Shown piece after piece: positions 1 to 7,747 of a stretch of 15,214 bases of DNA; the first letter of the stretch is position 1; every line of letters starts with the position of its first letter. Made by a program: the position numbers and the translations under genes. The notes beneath the pieces are model-generated. The model saw only the letters and a program-made list of their open reading frames with translations, was not told where the DNA came from and searched no databases. Source of the DNA: Cyanobacteriota bacterium (GTDB taxonomy: Bacteria; Cyanobacteriota; Cyanobacteriia; Leptolyngbyales; Leptolyngbyaceae); assembly GCA_027482985.1 (NCBI GenBank), contig JAIXVO010000353.1:1-15214 (forward strand), in the 5' to 3' direction.

Positions 1-773
1 AAGCCGCCCCAGAGTGCGAGAAACGCGGTGGCATAGCGGCGGGAAAAGACACAGAGCGCCGTGAGCAAAATGCTGGTGTTGACAAAGACATCCACATGGG
101 CAGAAGCGACCTGTTCCACCAGCAGGACGGGCGCCAGCAGGTAGGCGATCGCCAGTTTGCCCCGCTGCGTCTCTGGCAAAATTTTCCAGACTAAGTAACC
201 ATTCAGGATGTGCATGCCCAGGCACAGGGTCTTAAACACATACACCGCCATCAGCGGATGCAGCAACCCCGCGATCGCCGAGAGGGTAAACACCAACTGG
301 GAAAAGGGACCATAGGTCGAAGTTTGTTTCCAGTCTACAAAGGGCGTTAAGGGCGAGAGAAAATTACCCGCTGGAGTCGTAAACGGATCGACCTGGAACA
401 AATTCATCCAGCCGACGTGCAGGTAAAGGTACACGTCATTGCCCAGCGGGTAAGCAATCCAGGCCAGCAATAAAAATAGACTACAGAGCTGCAACACCTG
501 GGAAAATTTGGCAATGGCATAGGGGCGATCGCTGCCAATCACCCAGAAAAAATGCAAGACGACTAACGTCAAGTAAGCCAAACTGATGCTCAGGAAACTG
601 TCCTGGTTGGGGAAGGTGGCAAACTTTTTGCCGCCCGCCAGAATGTAGTGGTACTTCTCCAGCCCTAAGATCGTCAGGGAACTGGTCAAATAAACTGCGA
701 GGGGCACTGTCAGACCCAGCAGTAGACCATACAGGAGCGCACGTTTCGAGTGAGTCGGCGCGATCGCAGCCAA
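1..773 (-). CDS. GT-C type membrane glycosyltransferase (MptB/GT87-like), N-terminal part
   Basis: Read on the minus strand, the frame is open from an in-frame TGA at 783-785 to the window edge, giving 257 residues; the C-terminus lies outside. I start it at TTG (773), because GAGGT stands six bases upstream and no ATG or GTG precedes the first membrane segment (about residues 11-33). Hydrophobic segments recur at about 60-79, 92-110, 156-180 and 205-245. After the third segment comes an acidic pair in a loop (N112-D113), then QVDPF..P near 127-134 and a W..tSTYGP stretch at 148-155, and later E220 with H226-x-D228. This order resembles polyprenyl-phosphate-sugar dependent GT-C enzymes such as mycobacterial MptB, where the first-loop acid is catalytic. 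By inference it transfers a sugar from a lipid carrier at the membrane; donor and acceptor cannot be told. It is divergent from the WD40 gene with a 28-bp gap. Confidence 0.6.
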   Translation of the reverse strand, partial: MAAIAPTHSKRALLYGLLLGLTVPLAVYLTSSLTILGLEKYHYILAGGKKFATFPNQDSFLSISLAYLTLVVLHFFWVIGSDRPYAIAKFSQVLQLCSLFLLLAWIAYPLGNDVYLYLHVGWMNLFQVDPFTTPAGNFLSPLTPFVDWKQTSTYGPFSQLVFTLSAIAGLLHPLMAVYVFKTLCLGMHILNGYLVWKILPETQRGKLAIAYLLAPVLLVEQVASAHVDVFVNTSILLTALCVFSRRYATAFLALWGG

Positions 774-801
774 GGCAACACCTCAATCACACAAAAGACA
801 T

Positions 802-1845
802 ATGGGGCAACGACGATTTTCGCAAATTCTGGGAGCCACTGTCGCGATCGCGGCGTTGGTCGGGCTGGTGGCCTATGGTCATCAGACGATTAAAGCCGCG
901 ATCGTCCGCCAACCGCCTCCCCCCTTTTGCCTGCCCACAGCCGCCCAACCCACCCATTGTTACCCCGTCGCCACGATGCTCTCGCGCCAACCCATAACGG
1001 CGATCGCGACCAATGGCAGCAGCAACCTCCTCGTTAGCAGTCATCATCAGCAAATTGAGGTCTGGAATTTGCAGACTGGCCAGCGGGTGCGATCGCTACC
1101 AGGACATCATCACTGGATTACCGCGCTGGCGCTCAGTCCCGATGGGCGCACCCTCGCCAGCGGCAGTTTAGACGGCTCGATCTACCTCTGGGATGTGAAT
1201 CGGGGCACCCTGCAAGCCAGCCTCTTCGCCCGCCATGTCACCACGCTGGCCTTCAGTCCTGATGGCAGTACCCTCGCCAGTGGCAGTCGCCTGGTGCCCA
1301 CCCCCGCCGCCAAGACCTTTCACCCCTTGCAATTGTGGAACGTCGCCACGGGGGAACTCCTGACCAACCTGACAGTGCTAGAGCCGATGACCGCGATCGC
1401 CTTCAGTCCCGATGGGCAACGACTGGCCGCTGGCACTGAGCGCACTTATGTCTGGGATGTCCCCACGCAATCCCGACTGTATACCGTCAATTCTGGCGAT
1501 CTCAATACCGTGATTTTCAGTGCCGATGGGCGGTTACTGCTGACGGGGAGTGATGGCGTGGGGGGGGAAGATGGGATCAAAATGTGGGATGCCAACACGG
1601 GCAAACTGGTACGCGTCCTGGATTCGGTTGCCAGCGATTTTGCCCTCACGCCCGATGGCACCACCCTGATTACGGTCTATGGCGGCAATGCTAACTTCTG
1701 GCGGATGCAGCCCTTTGGCTTCCTGGGCACCCTGCGCGGTTCGACCTACAGCAGCATTACTGCCAAATTTGGCTTAGACGGCACCGCGATCGCGATGGGA
1801 AGCAGCGACGGCTTAAAAATCTGGCGACCCGTTACGCCGCCGTAA
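802..1845 (+). CDS. Membrane-anchored WD40 beta-propeller protein
   Basis: The 347-residue product has an N-terminal hydrophobic segment (about residues 8-26) after a short basic head, so it is either anchored in the membrane or exported. A Pro/Cys linker follows (C43, C53). The rest is WD40 repeat: I count seven blades at about 64-90, 105-132, 146-180, 197-219, 235-263, 277-301 and 318-342. Blades end in WNLQTG, WDVNRG, WNVATG, WDVPTQ, WDANTG, FWRM and IWRP, and several begin with an AFSPDGxxLAsGS strand. Seven blades make one complete propeller, so no enzymatic domain is left over. WD40 propellers are protein-interaction scaffolds; the partner is unknown. The start codon has no clear Shine-Dalgarno sequence, which is common in cyanobacteria. 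Its neighbours handle surface glycans, but a functional link is only a guess. Confidence 0.85.
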   Translation: MGQRRFSQILGATVAIAALVGLVAYGHQTIKAAIVRQPPPPFCLPTAAQPTHCYPVATMLSRQPITAIATNGSSNLLVSSHHQQIEVWNLQTGQRVRSLPGHHHWITALALSPDGRTLASGSLDGSIYLWDVNRGTLQASLFARHVTTLAFSPDGSTLASGSRLVPTPAAKTFHPLQLWNVATGELLTNLTVLEPMTAIAFSPDGQRLAAGTERTYVWDVPTQSRLYTVNSGDLNTVIFSADGRLLLTGSDGVGGEDGIKMWDANTGKLVRVLDSVASDFALTPDGTTLITVYGGNANFWRMQPFGFLGTLRGSTYSSITAKFGLDGTAIAMGSSDGLKIWRPVTPP

Positions 1846-2053
1846 AGTCAGACCCTGCCACCCTGCCACCACCGTCCTATTCCACTCGATCAGAGCAAAA
1901 TCGACCTGTGCAAATTCGCTCGAACTGGGCACCCTAAACCAAGACGATGGCAAGGCGGAGATGGTCGCGATCGCCCAGTTGCGACAGCCCACACCATCCC
2001 CCTTGAAACTCAGGTTGCATCCCCGCCCATCCTTTTTCTGCATGGAGTTATGA

Positions 2054-3433
2054 ATGTCTGCCAGCCCTCTCGAAAATAATCCTGATCCCACTCCACCCGC
2101 CACCAACCCCTCCCTGATGAAGCGGGTCATTCGTGGGTCGATGTGGACAGTGGGCGGTCATCTGACCAGCCAGGTGTTGCGGTTGGGGAGTAACCTGATT
2201 CTCAGCCGCTTGCTCTTCCCAGAAGCCTTCGGTCTGATGGCACTGGTCTTCACCTTTCTCTCTGGCCTCCAAATGCTGTCCGATTTTGGGGTGTTGCCCA
2301 ACATCATCCAGAGTAAACGCGGCGAAGATCCCGTTTTCCTCAACACTGCCTGGACTTTACATGCGGTACGGGGCGGCATCCTGTGGCTGGGTGCCTGTGC
2401 GCTGGCGTTTCCCGTCTCGCTGTTTTACCATGAGCCGATTCTGCTGTATCTCTTGCCCGTCGTCGGCTTGAGTACCATTCTGGAGGGCTTGGTTTCCACA
2501 AAATGGGCGACGGCGAACCGGAAATTAGATCTCAGACGGCTGACCACCCTGGACTTAACCATTCAAACCACGGGCATCATTGTGATGCTGGCGGGGGCTG
2601 GTCTGGCTCGCGCTCTGCATGCGCCCAAAGATCTGGCGATTTGGGCATTGGTGCTCGGCAGTTTGAGCAGCAGTATCACCCGCTTACTCCTGAGTCACTT
2701 TGCCCTCAAAGGCGAACCCAACCGCTTCGCCTGGGACAAAGAAGCCCTCACGGAACTAGCCTCTTTTGGTCGCTGGGTGTTTATCACGACGCTGCTCACC
2801 TTCTTTGCTTTGAATGCCTCCAACCTGATCATCCCCCGGATTTTGGGTGTAGCCTTTTTGGGTGTCTTTTCCTTTGCCCAAAATCTCTCCCGGCTGTCGT
2901 ATGAGATTGTCAATATGATTGGGGCACGGGTGCTGTTTCCGTCCTATTCCGAACTGGTGCGCGATCGCCCAGAACGGCTCTATCCAGTGCTGAAAAAATC
3001 TCGTCTGGTGCTCCATGCTCTCACCGCTGGCACTTGTATCCTCTTCGTGCTGTTTGGCAAACCCCTGATCGGCATCATGTACGACCACCGCTATGCCGAT
3101 GCGGGCTGGATTCTGCAACTGCTGGCGTTAGGCGTGATGGTCACTACCCCCGGCTCTACCTACACCAATGTTCTGCTAGCGCAAGGGAAAACCGCCATCC
3201 TCACAGCGCTAATGGCGATTCAAACGGCGATTCAGTTTGCGGCTTTGTTTTTGGGCTACCGCTTAGGCGGCGACTTTGGGGTGATTGTGGGGATTGCGGC
3301 CACTGGCTGGCTGTTGTATCCCTTCCAGGCGATTTGTTATGCGCGACTCCGCCTCTGGCAACCGGAAGTTGATTTGCCGCTGATTGCCCTCGCGACCGGA
3401 TTAGCGACCCTGGTGTTCTTGCATATCATCTAA
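2054..3433 (+). CDS. Polysaccharide/lipid-linked oligosaccharide flippase (Wzx/MOP family)
   Basis: The 459-residue protein is hydrophobic almost throughout, with the twelve to fourteen membrane segments usual for the MOP/PST family. After a 22-residue Pro/Asn-rich head comes the family's N-terminal pattern, about residues 22-88: MKRVIRGSMWT, SNLILSRLLFPEAFGLMAL, then GLQMLSDFGV and NIIQSKRGE. Near 285-305 is a FSFAQNLSRLSYEIVNMIG-like segment typical of Polysacc_synt/Wzx proteins. Family members flip undecaprenyl-linked sugar units across the inner membrane for O-antigen, capsule or exopolysaccharide. The start is supported by GGAG at 2044-2047, six bases before ATG. No wzy, wzc or glycosyltransferase cluster adjoins it, apart from the partial GT-C gene at the left edge, so the glycan is unknown. 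It converges on moaA with only 15 bp between the stop codons. Confidence 0.85.
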   Translation: MSASPLENNPDPTPPATNPSLMKRVIRGSMWTVGGHLTSQVLRLGSNLILSRLLFPEAFGLMALVFTFLSGLQMLSDFGVLPNIIQSKRGEDPVFLNTAWTLHAVRGGILWLGACALAFPVSLFYHEPILLYLLPVVGLSTILEGLVSTKWATANRKLDLRRLTTLDLTIQTTGIIVMLAGAGLARALHAPKDLAIWALVLGSLSSSITRLLLSHFALKGEPNRFAWDKEALTELASFGRWVFITTLLTFFALNASNLIIPRILGVAFLGVFSFAQNLSRLSYEIVNMIGARVLFPSYSELVRDRPERLYPVLKKSRLVLHALTAGTCILFVLFGKPLIGIMYDHRYADAGWILQLLALGVMVTTPGSTYTNVLLAQGKTAILTALMAIQTAIQFAALFLGYRLGGDFGVIVGIAATGWLLYPFQAICYARLRLWQPEVDLPLIALATGLATLVFLHII

Positions 3434-3448
3434 CTGGGGTGGCAAAGA

Positions 3449-4444
3449 TTACCCCCCAATTTGAGACATGGTGCGAGCGTACCGACCCGCCGTGCCCGAA
3501 TCCCGGTCTTTATAATTAATCTCCGGTTTCAGCTGAATCAGCTCTCGCACCTGTTGCCGTAGTTCGTACAGCGGCACGCCCGATCGCAATTGGGCTTTGA
3601 GATCAATTTGTCCCGTCTCATTCAGCAAGCAGGGACGGAGCCAGCCATCGGCAGAGAGCCGCATCCGGTTACAGCGATCGCAGAAACATTCCGACATCTG
3701 GCTAATGAAGCCCAAAGTCCCCAGGGCACCGGGAATCTGAAACACATCGGCGGGACCGTTCCCCCGTACCTGTCCAGCCGTTAACCCCCAGCGATCGCGA
3801 ATTTGGGCGCGCAACGTTTCCGAGTCAATCCAGCCCCGATGTTGGAACAGGTCATCATTGCCAATCGGCATAAATTCAATGAACCGAATATGCCATTCTC
3901 GCTCCAGACTGAGGGCGGCGAGATCCAACACCTCGCCATCATTGACACCAGGAATCACGACGACATTCAACTTGAGGGGATTAAATCCGACTCGATGTGC
4001 CGCCTGAATCCCTTGCCACACCTGTTGCCAGCGAGATTTCCCTCGATGCCCAATAATCTGGTCAAACACCTCCGGCTGCAACGAATCTAGGCTGATATTG
4101 ATCCGTCGTAAACCCGCGTCGTATAAGTCCTGTGCCATGTCCGCCAGCAAGAAGGCATTCGTCGTCAGCGCCAGATCTTGTGTCTCCGGTAACGCCGCGA
4201 TCGCTCGCACCAAGTCCACAACACCGGGACGCAAGAGCGGTTCTCCCCCCGTCAACCGAAAGCGGGAAAAGCCCACCGGGATAAACACCTCCTGAATCAG
4301 CCGCAGCAACTCAGCGTGAGTCAACAGATTTTGCTGTAGCGCATACTCCAGATCACTGCCTTCTGGCATACAGTACTGGCAGCGAAAATTGCAGCGATCG
4401 ATGAGGCTAATCCGGAGGTAGTTAATATCGTTCATGTTCCCCAT
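3449..4444 (-). CDS. moaA: GTP 3',8-cyclase MoaA (molybdenum cofactor biosynthesis)
   Basis: A radical-SAM enzyme that, with MoaC, converts GTP to cyclic pyranopterin monophosphate, the first step of molybdopterin synthesis in the cytoplasm. The 331 residues match the family length. The N-terminal [4Fe-4S]/SAM motif CxxxCxxC is C18-C22-C25, and the SAM-binding TGGEP is at 65-69. The C-terminal cluster that binds GTP is C255-x2-C258-(13)-C272, with the NRMR arginines R260 and R262 next to it. The protein ends in the Gly-Gly tail (330-331) that the MoaA family needs for activity. All key residues are therefore present. The start may be ATG 4444 or ATG 4435 ([10 protein letters not shown]); neither has a convincing Shine-Dalgarno sequence and the difference is three residues. 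The MFS gene lies 65 bp upstream on the same strand, so co-transcription is possible. No other moa or moe gene is in the window. Confidence 0.97.
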   Translation of the reverse strand: MGNMNDINYLRISLIDRCNFRCQYCMPEGSDLEYALQQNLLTHAELLRLIQEVFIPVGFSRFRLTGGEPLLRPGVVDLVRAIAALPETQDLALTTNAFLLADMAQDLYDAGLRRINISLDSLQPEVFDQIIGHRGKSRWQQVWQGIQAAHRVGFNPLKLNVVVIPGVNDGEVLDLAALSLEREWHIRFIEFMPIGNDDLFQHRGWIDSETLRAQIRDRWGLTAGQVRGNGPADVFQIPGALGTLGFISQMSECFCDRCNRMRLSADGWLRPCLLNETGQIDLKAQLRSGVPLYELRQQVRELIQLKPEINYKDRDSGTAGRYARTMSQIGG

Positions 4445-4509
4445 TGTGCCGGATTCGTGGGAAAAGCTTCAAGAACAACAGGATAGACAGCTCGCGAGGG
4501 CAACGATAG

Positions 4510-6018
4510 CTATTCAGGCGCATCTCCACTGGCAGTCGCGACCGCGGGTTTAACCGACGGGAATAGGGTTCGCATCAGTTGCCGGAATGACTGCCCCCGC
4601 TGTTCATGCACAAACAGCAATGGTAACAACGCCACCAGCCGCACCCCACCCGACAACGCAAACAAGCCGGGAATCCCGCCATAGTGAGCCGATTCCACCA
4701 GCCAGCCGCCCGCCGTTGTGCCCAACGCACCACACACGCCGGAAATTGCCGCCGCGATCGCAAAATAATTCGCCTGATGTCGGACTGGAGCGACTCCCAG
4801 TTGTAAATTGTTGTTGCAGAGATCAATCCCCGCCCAGGTTGCTCCCGCTAGCACATGCAACAGCGGAAACAGCAGCCAGAGGGATGCTTGGTTCGCGCCC
4901 GTCGTCAGCCAGAACAACGGGGTCACTGCGACTAACACCCCAATACCCAGCAACAACGCCCGATTGCCGACCCGATCTGCCAACCGCCCCCACAGCACCA
5001 ACATGATCAAATTGGCACCCGCTTGCAGACTGTTGTAGATCGTCACCCAGCGCAAATCAACGTGCAGGTTATCCAGCATATAGAGATTAAAAAATGGGGC
5101 GCTCAGATTCACCGCAAACATCCACGCTCCGAAATAGAGCAGGAAACACAAAAAATTGCGATCGCGCCAAAATGCCGTCACAGGAGTCTGGAGATCGGGT
5201 CGGGAGGGTGGCGCTTCAACCGTGGCGACAGGCGTTTTTGGCTCTGGATCGGTTTCCTGCTGCTGAATTTGCGGATCGACATCGACCATCCAAAATTGGA
5301 ACCCCAGGCTAATAAAACCCGCCACAATCCCCAACAACACGACTAAGCCGTAGCCTTGCCGGGAACCGCCCTGCCAAGTCGTGACAAACCAGCCCAACAG
5401 CGGCACCGAGAGCAGATTCGTGAGACTGGCCGCACTATTGCGAATGCCAAAATATCGGCCCCGCAACCGTCGTGGCACCAAAGTTGCCAACCAACTCAAC
5501 CAGGCCGCACTCCCCAACGCCCCGACAAAATGACTGAGACAAACGCTCACCAGCGTTAACCCAATTAAGGTTTGAGCATCGACCCGACCCCATTCTGCCG
5601 CCACGATCGCGACCACCAGCAATAGCCACAACAGACGAGCAGGCGCATATACCCAGAAGCAATACCAGTGCCGACTGCGGGCGCGATCGCCCAACCAGGC
5701 ACCCAGCGGCTGTATCAAATTGGCGACCATGGGAATGGAGGCCAGCATCCCAATTTGGGTTGGACTGGCGTGTAATTCCACTAAAAAATTACTCAGCAGT
5801 ACGCCCCCCACCGCATTGGAAAAAATGGTGGCAAACATCCCATCCCAGGTGGAAGCCCGCAAACTGGTGCGAATTGCCTCCTTCTCAGCTGGAATCGACA
5901 TCGCGGCTACACGTGTCGCGGTGCATTCCGGGGTCGTTTCGCCCGTGATCAACACGTCTGGAGGCGAGTCGGAACCGGGTGTAGGGGGTGAGTCAGGGTT
6001 AACAGCCTGTCCGATCAT
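4510..6018 (-). CDS. MFS transporter, twelve-helix type
   Basis: The 502-residue protein is hydrophobic, with the two six-helix halves of the major facilitator superfamily split by a hydrophilic Gln/Pro-rich loop at about 246-282. Motif A, the loop between helices 2 and 3, is visible twice: GAWLGDRARSRH at 106-117 and WGRLADRVGNR at 343-353. A basic VPRRLRGRYFGIRN segment at 181-194 sits at the helix 4/5 loop. The substrate cannot be inferred. The first 40 residues are Pro/Thr-rich and unlike a transporter; M41 (ATG at 5898, MSIPAEKEAIRTSLRASTWDG) is a credible alternative start, and neither start has a clear ribosome-binding site. It lies 65 bp upstream of moaA on the same strand. That could make a small operon but does not by itself indicate molybdate or pterin transport. 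Confidence 0.88.
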   Translation of the reverse strand: MIGQAVNPDSPPTPGSDSPPDVLITGETTPECTATRVAAMSIPAEKEAIRTSLRASTWDGMFATIFSNAVGGVLLSNFLVELHASPTQIGMLASIPMVANLIQPLGAWLGDRARSRHWYCFWVYAPARLLWLLLVVAIVAAEWGRVDAQTLIGLTLVSVCLSHFVGALGSAAWLSWLATLVPRRLRGRYFGIRNSAASLTNLLSVPLLGWFVTTWQGGSRQGYGLVVLLGIVAGFISLGFQFWMVDVDPQIQQQETDPEPKTPVATVEAPPSRPDLQTPVTAFWRDRNFLCFLLYFGAWMFAVNLSAPFFNLYMLDNLHVDLRWVTIYNSLQAGANLIMLVLWGRLADRVGNRALLLGIGVLVAVTPLFWLTTGANQASLWLLFPLLHVLAGATWAGIDLCNNNLQLGVAPVRHQANYFAIAAAISGVCGALGTTAGGWLVESAHYGGIPGLFALSGGVRLVALLPLLFVHEQRGQSFRQLMRTLFPSVKPAVATASGDAPE

Positions 6019-6130
6019 GCGTTACGCAACCGTGAAGAGCTTTCTACAGGGGCAATCCGATCTATCTTAAGCATTGTTGCGATCGCCTGCATTCTCTCCT
6101 GGGATGAATCTCACCCACCGCGCTAACCTG

Positions 6131-6586
6131 CTAGCTGGTTCGCTTGCGGGTACTTCCTAAAAATTGGGCCAGATTTGCGCCTGTGCGATCGTGCCATTGC
6201 CCCAAGCGGTAATAGCGTTGCCGTTGCCATTCCAGATCCACCGCCACGCGAATCGGATGCCGCAGCGATTGAAACGAGAGCAATTTGCCTAAATCCGCAG
6301 CCTTCTCTAACCCTGCGACCAATGCCGCGATCCCTTCTACATCAGCCGTTTCAACCCATAGCAGATCCACAATGACACTTTCCTGAGCCAATTCCAGCGC
6401 CGCTTCTAAGGTTTGTTGAAAGGCCAGACTTTGTTCCTGAGTGAGTGGGCTACAGGGTTGCAGCACAATCGTATCGAGATCAGTTGCCGCCTCATTGGGA
6501 CTCATCGCTATTGTGTTTTCCGGCTTCTGTTCACGCTCTGCCGAAGCGCTGATCGCCCCCATTAAACCATCCATTGGACTGTACAT
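6131..6586 (-). CDS. STAS-domain protein (anti-sigma factor antagonist-like)
   Basis: This is a small soluble protein with one STAS-like fold. Numbering from an upstream GTG (6634), the fold covers about residues 53-130: a first strand TIVLQPCSPLTQEQ, a helix of Ala/Leu/Glu, strand SVIVDLLWVETADVEGIAAL at 86-105, a helix and strand LLSFQSL. STAS proteins bind anti-sigma kinases or act as partner-switch modules. In the classic D-S-S-G phosphorylation loop both serines are replaced here, by V99-E100 (ADVEG, 97-101). The frame is also open to GTG 6634 (167 residues), but I prefer ATG 6586 (151 residues, MYSPMDGLMGAIS) because GAGGT at 6591-6595 lies four bases upstream, while the GTG has no such site. 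No kinase or phosphatase partner is adjacent; the MFS gene follows after 112 bp on the same strand. Confidence 0.65.
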   Translation of the reverse strand: MYSPMDGLMGAISASAEREQKPENTIAMSPNEAATDLDTIVLQPCSPLTQEQSLAFQQTLEAALELAQESVIVDLLWVETADVEGIAALVAGLEKAADLGKLLSFQSLRHPIRVAVDLEWQRQRYYRLGQWHDRTGANLAQFLGSTRKRTS

Positions 6587-6990
6587 ATTGACCTCATAGA
6601 ACGGTTGAGCCAGCACACTTAACAATCCCTTCACCAGATTGAAATCACTTGTGCCCTATTCTCAACTGTCTCCAGAGTGAATGAGTTTTATGCGATCGGG
6701 TTGACTTTGCATCACTGTTCCCTGGTGTTTAGCATCAGCGATTCTTGTGTCTTCTGTCACTCAGTACCTGTGTAGTCTCTCACTGAAATCTATGCTTCTT
6801 ATCAGGATTGATAGTGACTTAGATCACAGCTCACCAGACTCTCGTCTTGCAATCGGTAGCTTTACTAGTCCATCCAAAGTGATGCTGCTAGAAGAATTCG
6901 GATAAAATTTCCTGCATGTGTGTTCACTTAGCTTTAGGGGAAATCTAAATACATCCTTTTTTATCCTCATTGACTTTGGAGTTAAAACTT
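6587..6990. other. AT-rich intergenic region between divergent STAS and YbjN-like genes
   Basis: I see no gene of useful length here. It must hold the promoters of both flanking genes, which diverge from it. On the plus strand a TAAAAT hexamer at 6903-6908 fits a -10 box five out of six but has no good -35 at 17 bp; it would leave an untranslated leader of about 75 bases before ATG 6991. A T-run at about 6957-6962 precedes the gene. A 16-base stretch at 6697-6712 is identical to the one covering the GH116 start codon at 13493-13508. Confidence 0.4.
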
Positions 6991-7404
6991 ATGCAAGACA
7001 TTGATCTCCAGAATGCAGTCGCACACTGTTTAGCTAAGTATCGTAATCATCTAGAGTTTACAGGCTACAAAATTGAGGATGAAGGAGAAGATTGGCTCTT
7101 TAGTCGCCACCCTAGGAAAGCTAACCTTTGGCTTAAGAAGGTCGGCGATCGTGGAATTTTAGTAAGCACAATGTATGGTGTGAAAGAAAATGTTAAAAGA
7201 ACAAATTTCCTGGAATTCATCAATTCCCTGAATGCTGAATTTTTGTTCATGAAAGCGTATCTCAACGACGAGGGTTTGCTGCGTCTTGAGACCTTCTTTG
7301 AAGGGGATTACGATCGCACAAATTTCTCGATTCTTCTAGAAAATATTGAATTTGATATGAATATTTTCTTAGAAAATCAGTTGCTTGAAGCGTATCTTCA
7401 GTAG
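6991..7404 (+). CDS. Small YbjN-like protein, function unknown
   Basis: A 137-residue soluble, acidic protein without signal peptide or membrane segment. It reads as an alpha/beta protein: helix at the N-terminus (DLQNAVAHCLAKY), two strands (WLFSRHP, NLWLKKV, ILVSTMYGV), a FLEFINSLNAEF helix, strands LFMKAYL and LRLETFF, then EGDYDRTNFSILLENIEFDMNIFLEN. The strand-helix-strand order and the FINSLNAEF...DEGLLRLE...F..FLE pattern resemble YbjN/CesT-like folds, but the match is from memory and weak. The frame is open to TTG 6970, but GGAG at 6978-6981 lies nine bases before ATG 6991, so I start there. Codon use is clearly AT-rich: 22/60 and 13/60 G+C in two lines I counted inside it, against 37/60 in a guaA line. 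This suggests later acquisition. Function is not inferred. Confidence 0.7.
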   Translation: MQDIDLQNAVAHCLAKYRNHLEFTGYKIEDEGEDWLFSRHPRKANLWLKKVGDRGILVSTMYGVKENVKRTNFLEFINSLNAEFLFMKAYLNDEGLLRLETFFEGDYDRTNFSILLENIEFDMNIFLENQLLEAYLQ

Positions 7405-7453
7405 TTTCTGCCAATTAGTGATGCTGCTGTATGCAGCTTCCCATCAATTCGAC

Positions 7454-7492
7454 TATGCCTAGCACGCAAGCTTTGATTGCGTGCTAGGCGTA
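7454..7492 (+). terminator. Strong hairpin downstream of the YbjN-like gene
   Basis: Perfect 13-bp inverted repeat: GCCTAGCACGCAA at 7457-7469 and TTGCGTGCTAGGC at 7477-7489, with a seven-base loop. A wobble pair and two more A-T pairs extend it to 7454/7492, giving a 16-bp stem. It begins 49 bases after the stop codon of the YbjN-like gene. The following TATTGATTGG is only moderately T-rich, so it is a terminator by position and stem strength, not by a classic U-tract. A palindromic regulatory or repeat element is the alternative. Confidence 0.5.
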
Positions 7493-7564
7493 TTGATTGG
7501 GCGATGCGCAGGCAGCGAGTAGACTGCAGCGGGATTAGTTCTACCATGCGAAGCGCGGGCCGAT

Positions 7565-7621
7565 AGTCTGGGCGGGCAAGATGCCCACCCCACGGTAGGT
7601 CAATTCATGCCTTGGTTCACT
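7565..7621. repeat. Dispersed REP-like repeat, copy 1
   Basis: The first 34 bases (7565-7598) are identical to 10687-10720, and the next 23 match at 16 positions. The core GGGCGGGCAAGATGCCCACCC (7570-7590) is an inverted repeat: read on the minus strand it folds as a nine-pair stem with one G-U pair and a three-base loop. Both copies are intergenic. I recall similar GTGGGCATCTTGCCCGCC motifs as common in cyanobacterial intergenic DNA, which makes this a member of a REP-like family rather than a unique element. Confidence 0.75.
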
Positions 7622-7702
7622 AGTGAGATATGGCTTGCAAAAATAGCACGTGAATGACTTGACCTGGTAATTACAGGCTTGAAGCAGCGCACCGAAATTC
7701 GC

Positions 7703-7711
7703 TGGTATGAT
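7703..7711 (+). promoter_or_regulatory. Candidate extended -10 promoter of cbiD
   Basis: TGGTATGAT at 7703-7711 combines a TGN extension with a five-of-six -10 hexamer. No proper -35 sits 16-18 bp upstream; TTGAAG at 7679-7684 is 21 bp away. An extended -10 can work without a -35. Transcription would begin near 7718, about 30 bases before the proposed cbiD start. This is pattern matching only. Confidence 0.35.
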
Positions 7712-7747
7712 CAGGAAGCAAAATTCCAGCGATTCAATGCAAGCTAA

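Larger units (their letters stand above)
7405..7747. other. Intergenic region before cbiD
   Basis: This non-coding stretch holds, in order, the strong hairpin, the first copy of the dispersed repeat and the candidate cbiD promoter. I see no cobalamin riboswitch: no recognisable B12-box is present, although the downstream gene is in B12 synthesis. No small ORF looks convincing. Confidence 0.5.

Noticed and set aside
481..786. 101-codon minus-strand open frame starting with ATG at 786
   Set aside because: The neighbouring minus frame from TTG 773 stays open to the window edge and encodes a membrane protein with GT-C motifs; the 101-codon frame is its out-of-frame shadow.
1846..2053. Duplicated ACCCTGCCA near 1853 and an overlapping minus-strand frame
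   Set aside because: Two copies of a nine-base unit are too little for a repeat call, and the frame's translation shows no domain. I see nothing definite in this 208-bp gap apart from the flippase ribosome-binding site.
3436..3455. GGGGT/ACCCC hairpin between the flippase and moaA stop codons
   Set aside because: The stem is only five pairs with a ten-base loop and there is no T-run on either strand, so a terminator call is not supported.
4587..5346. Several overlapping plus-strand open frames inside the MFS gene
   Set aside because: The translations are Pro/Thr/Arg-rich and low-complexity, as expected for the reverse of a transporter gene, while the minus-strand frame has MFS motifs.
7405..7747. 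Possible cobalamin riboswitch upstream of cbiD
   Set aside because: I looked for a B12-box and the expected conserved core and found none; the region is explained by a hairpin, a dispersed repeat and a promoter-like sequence.
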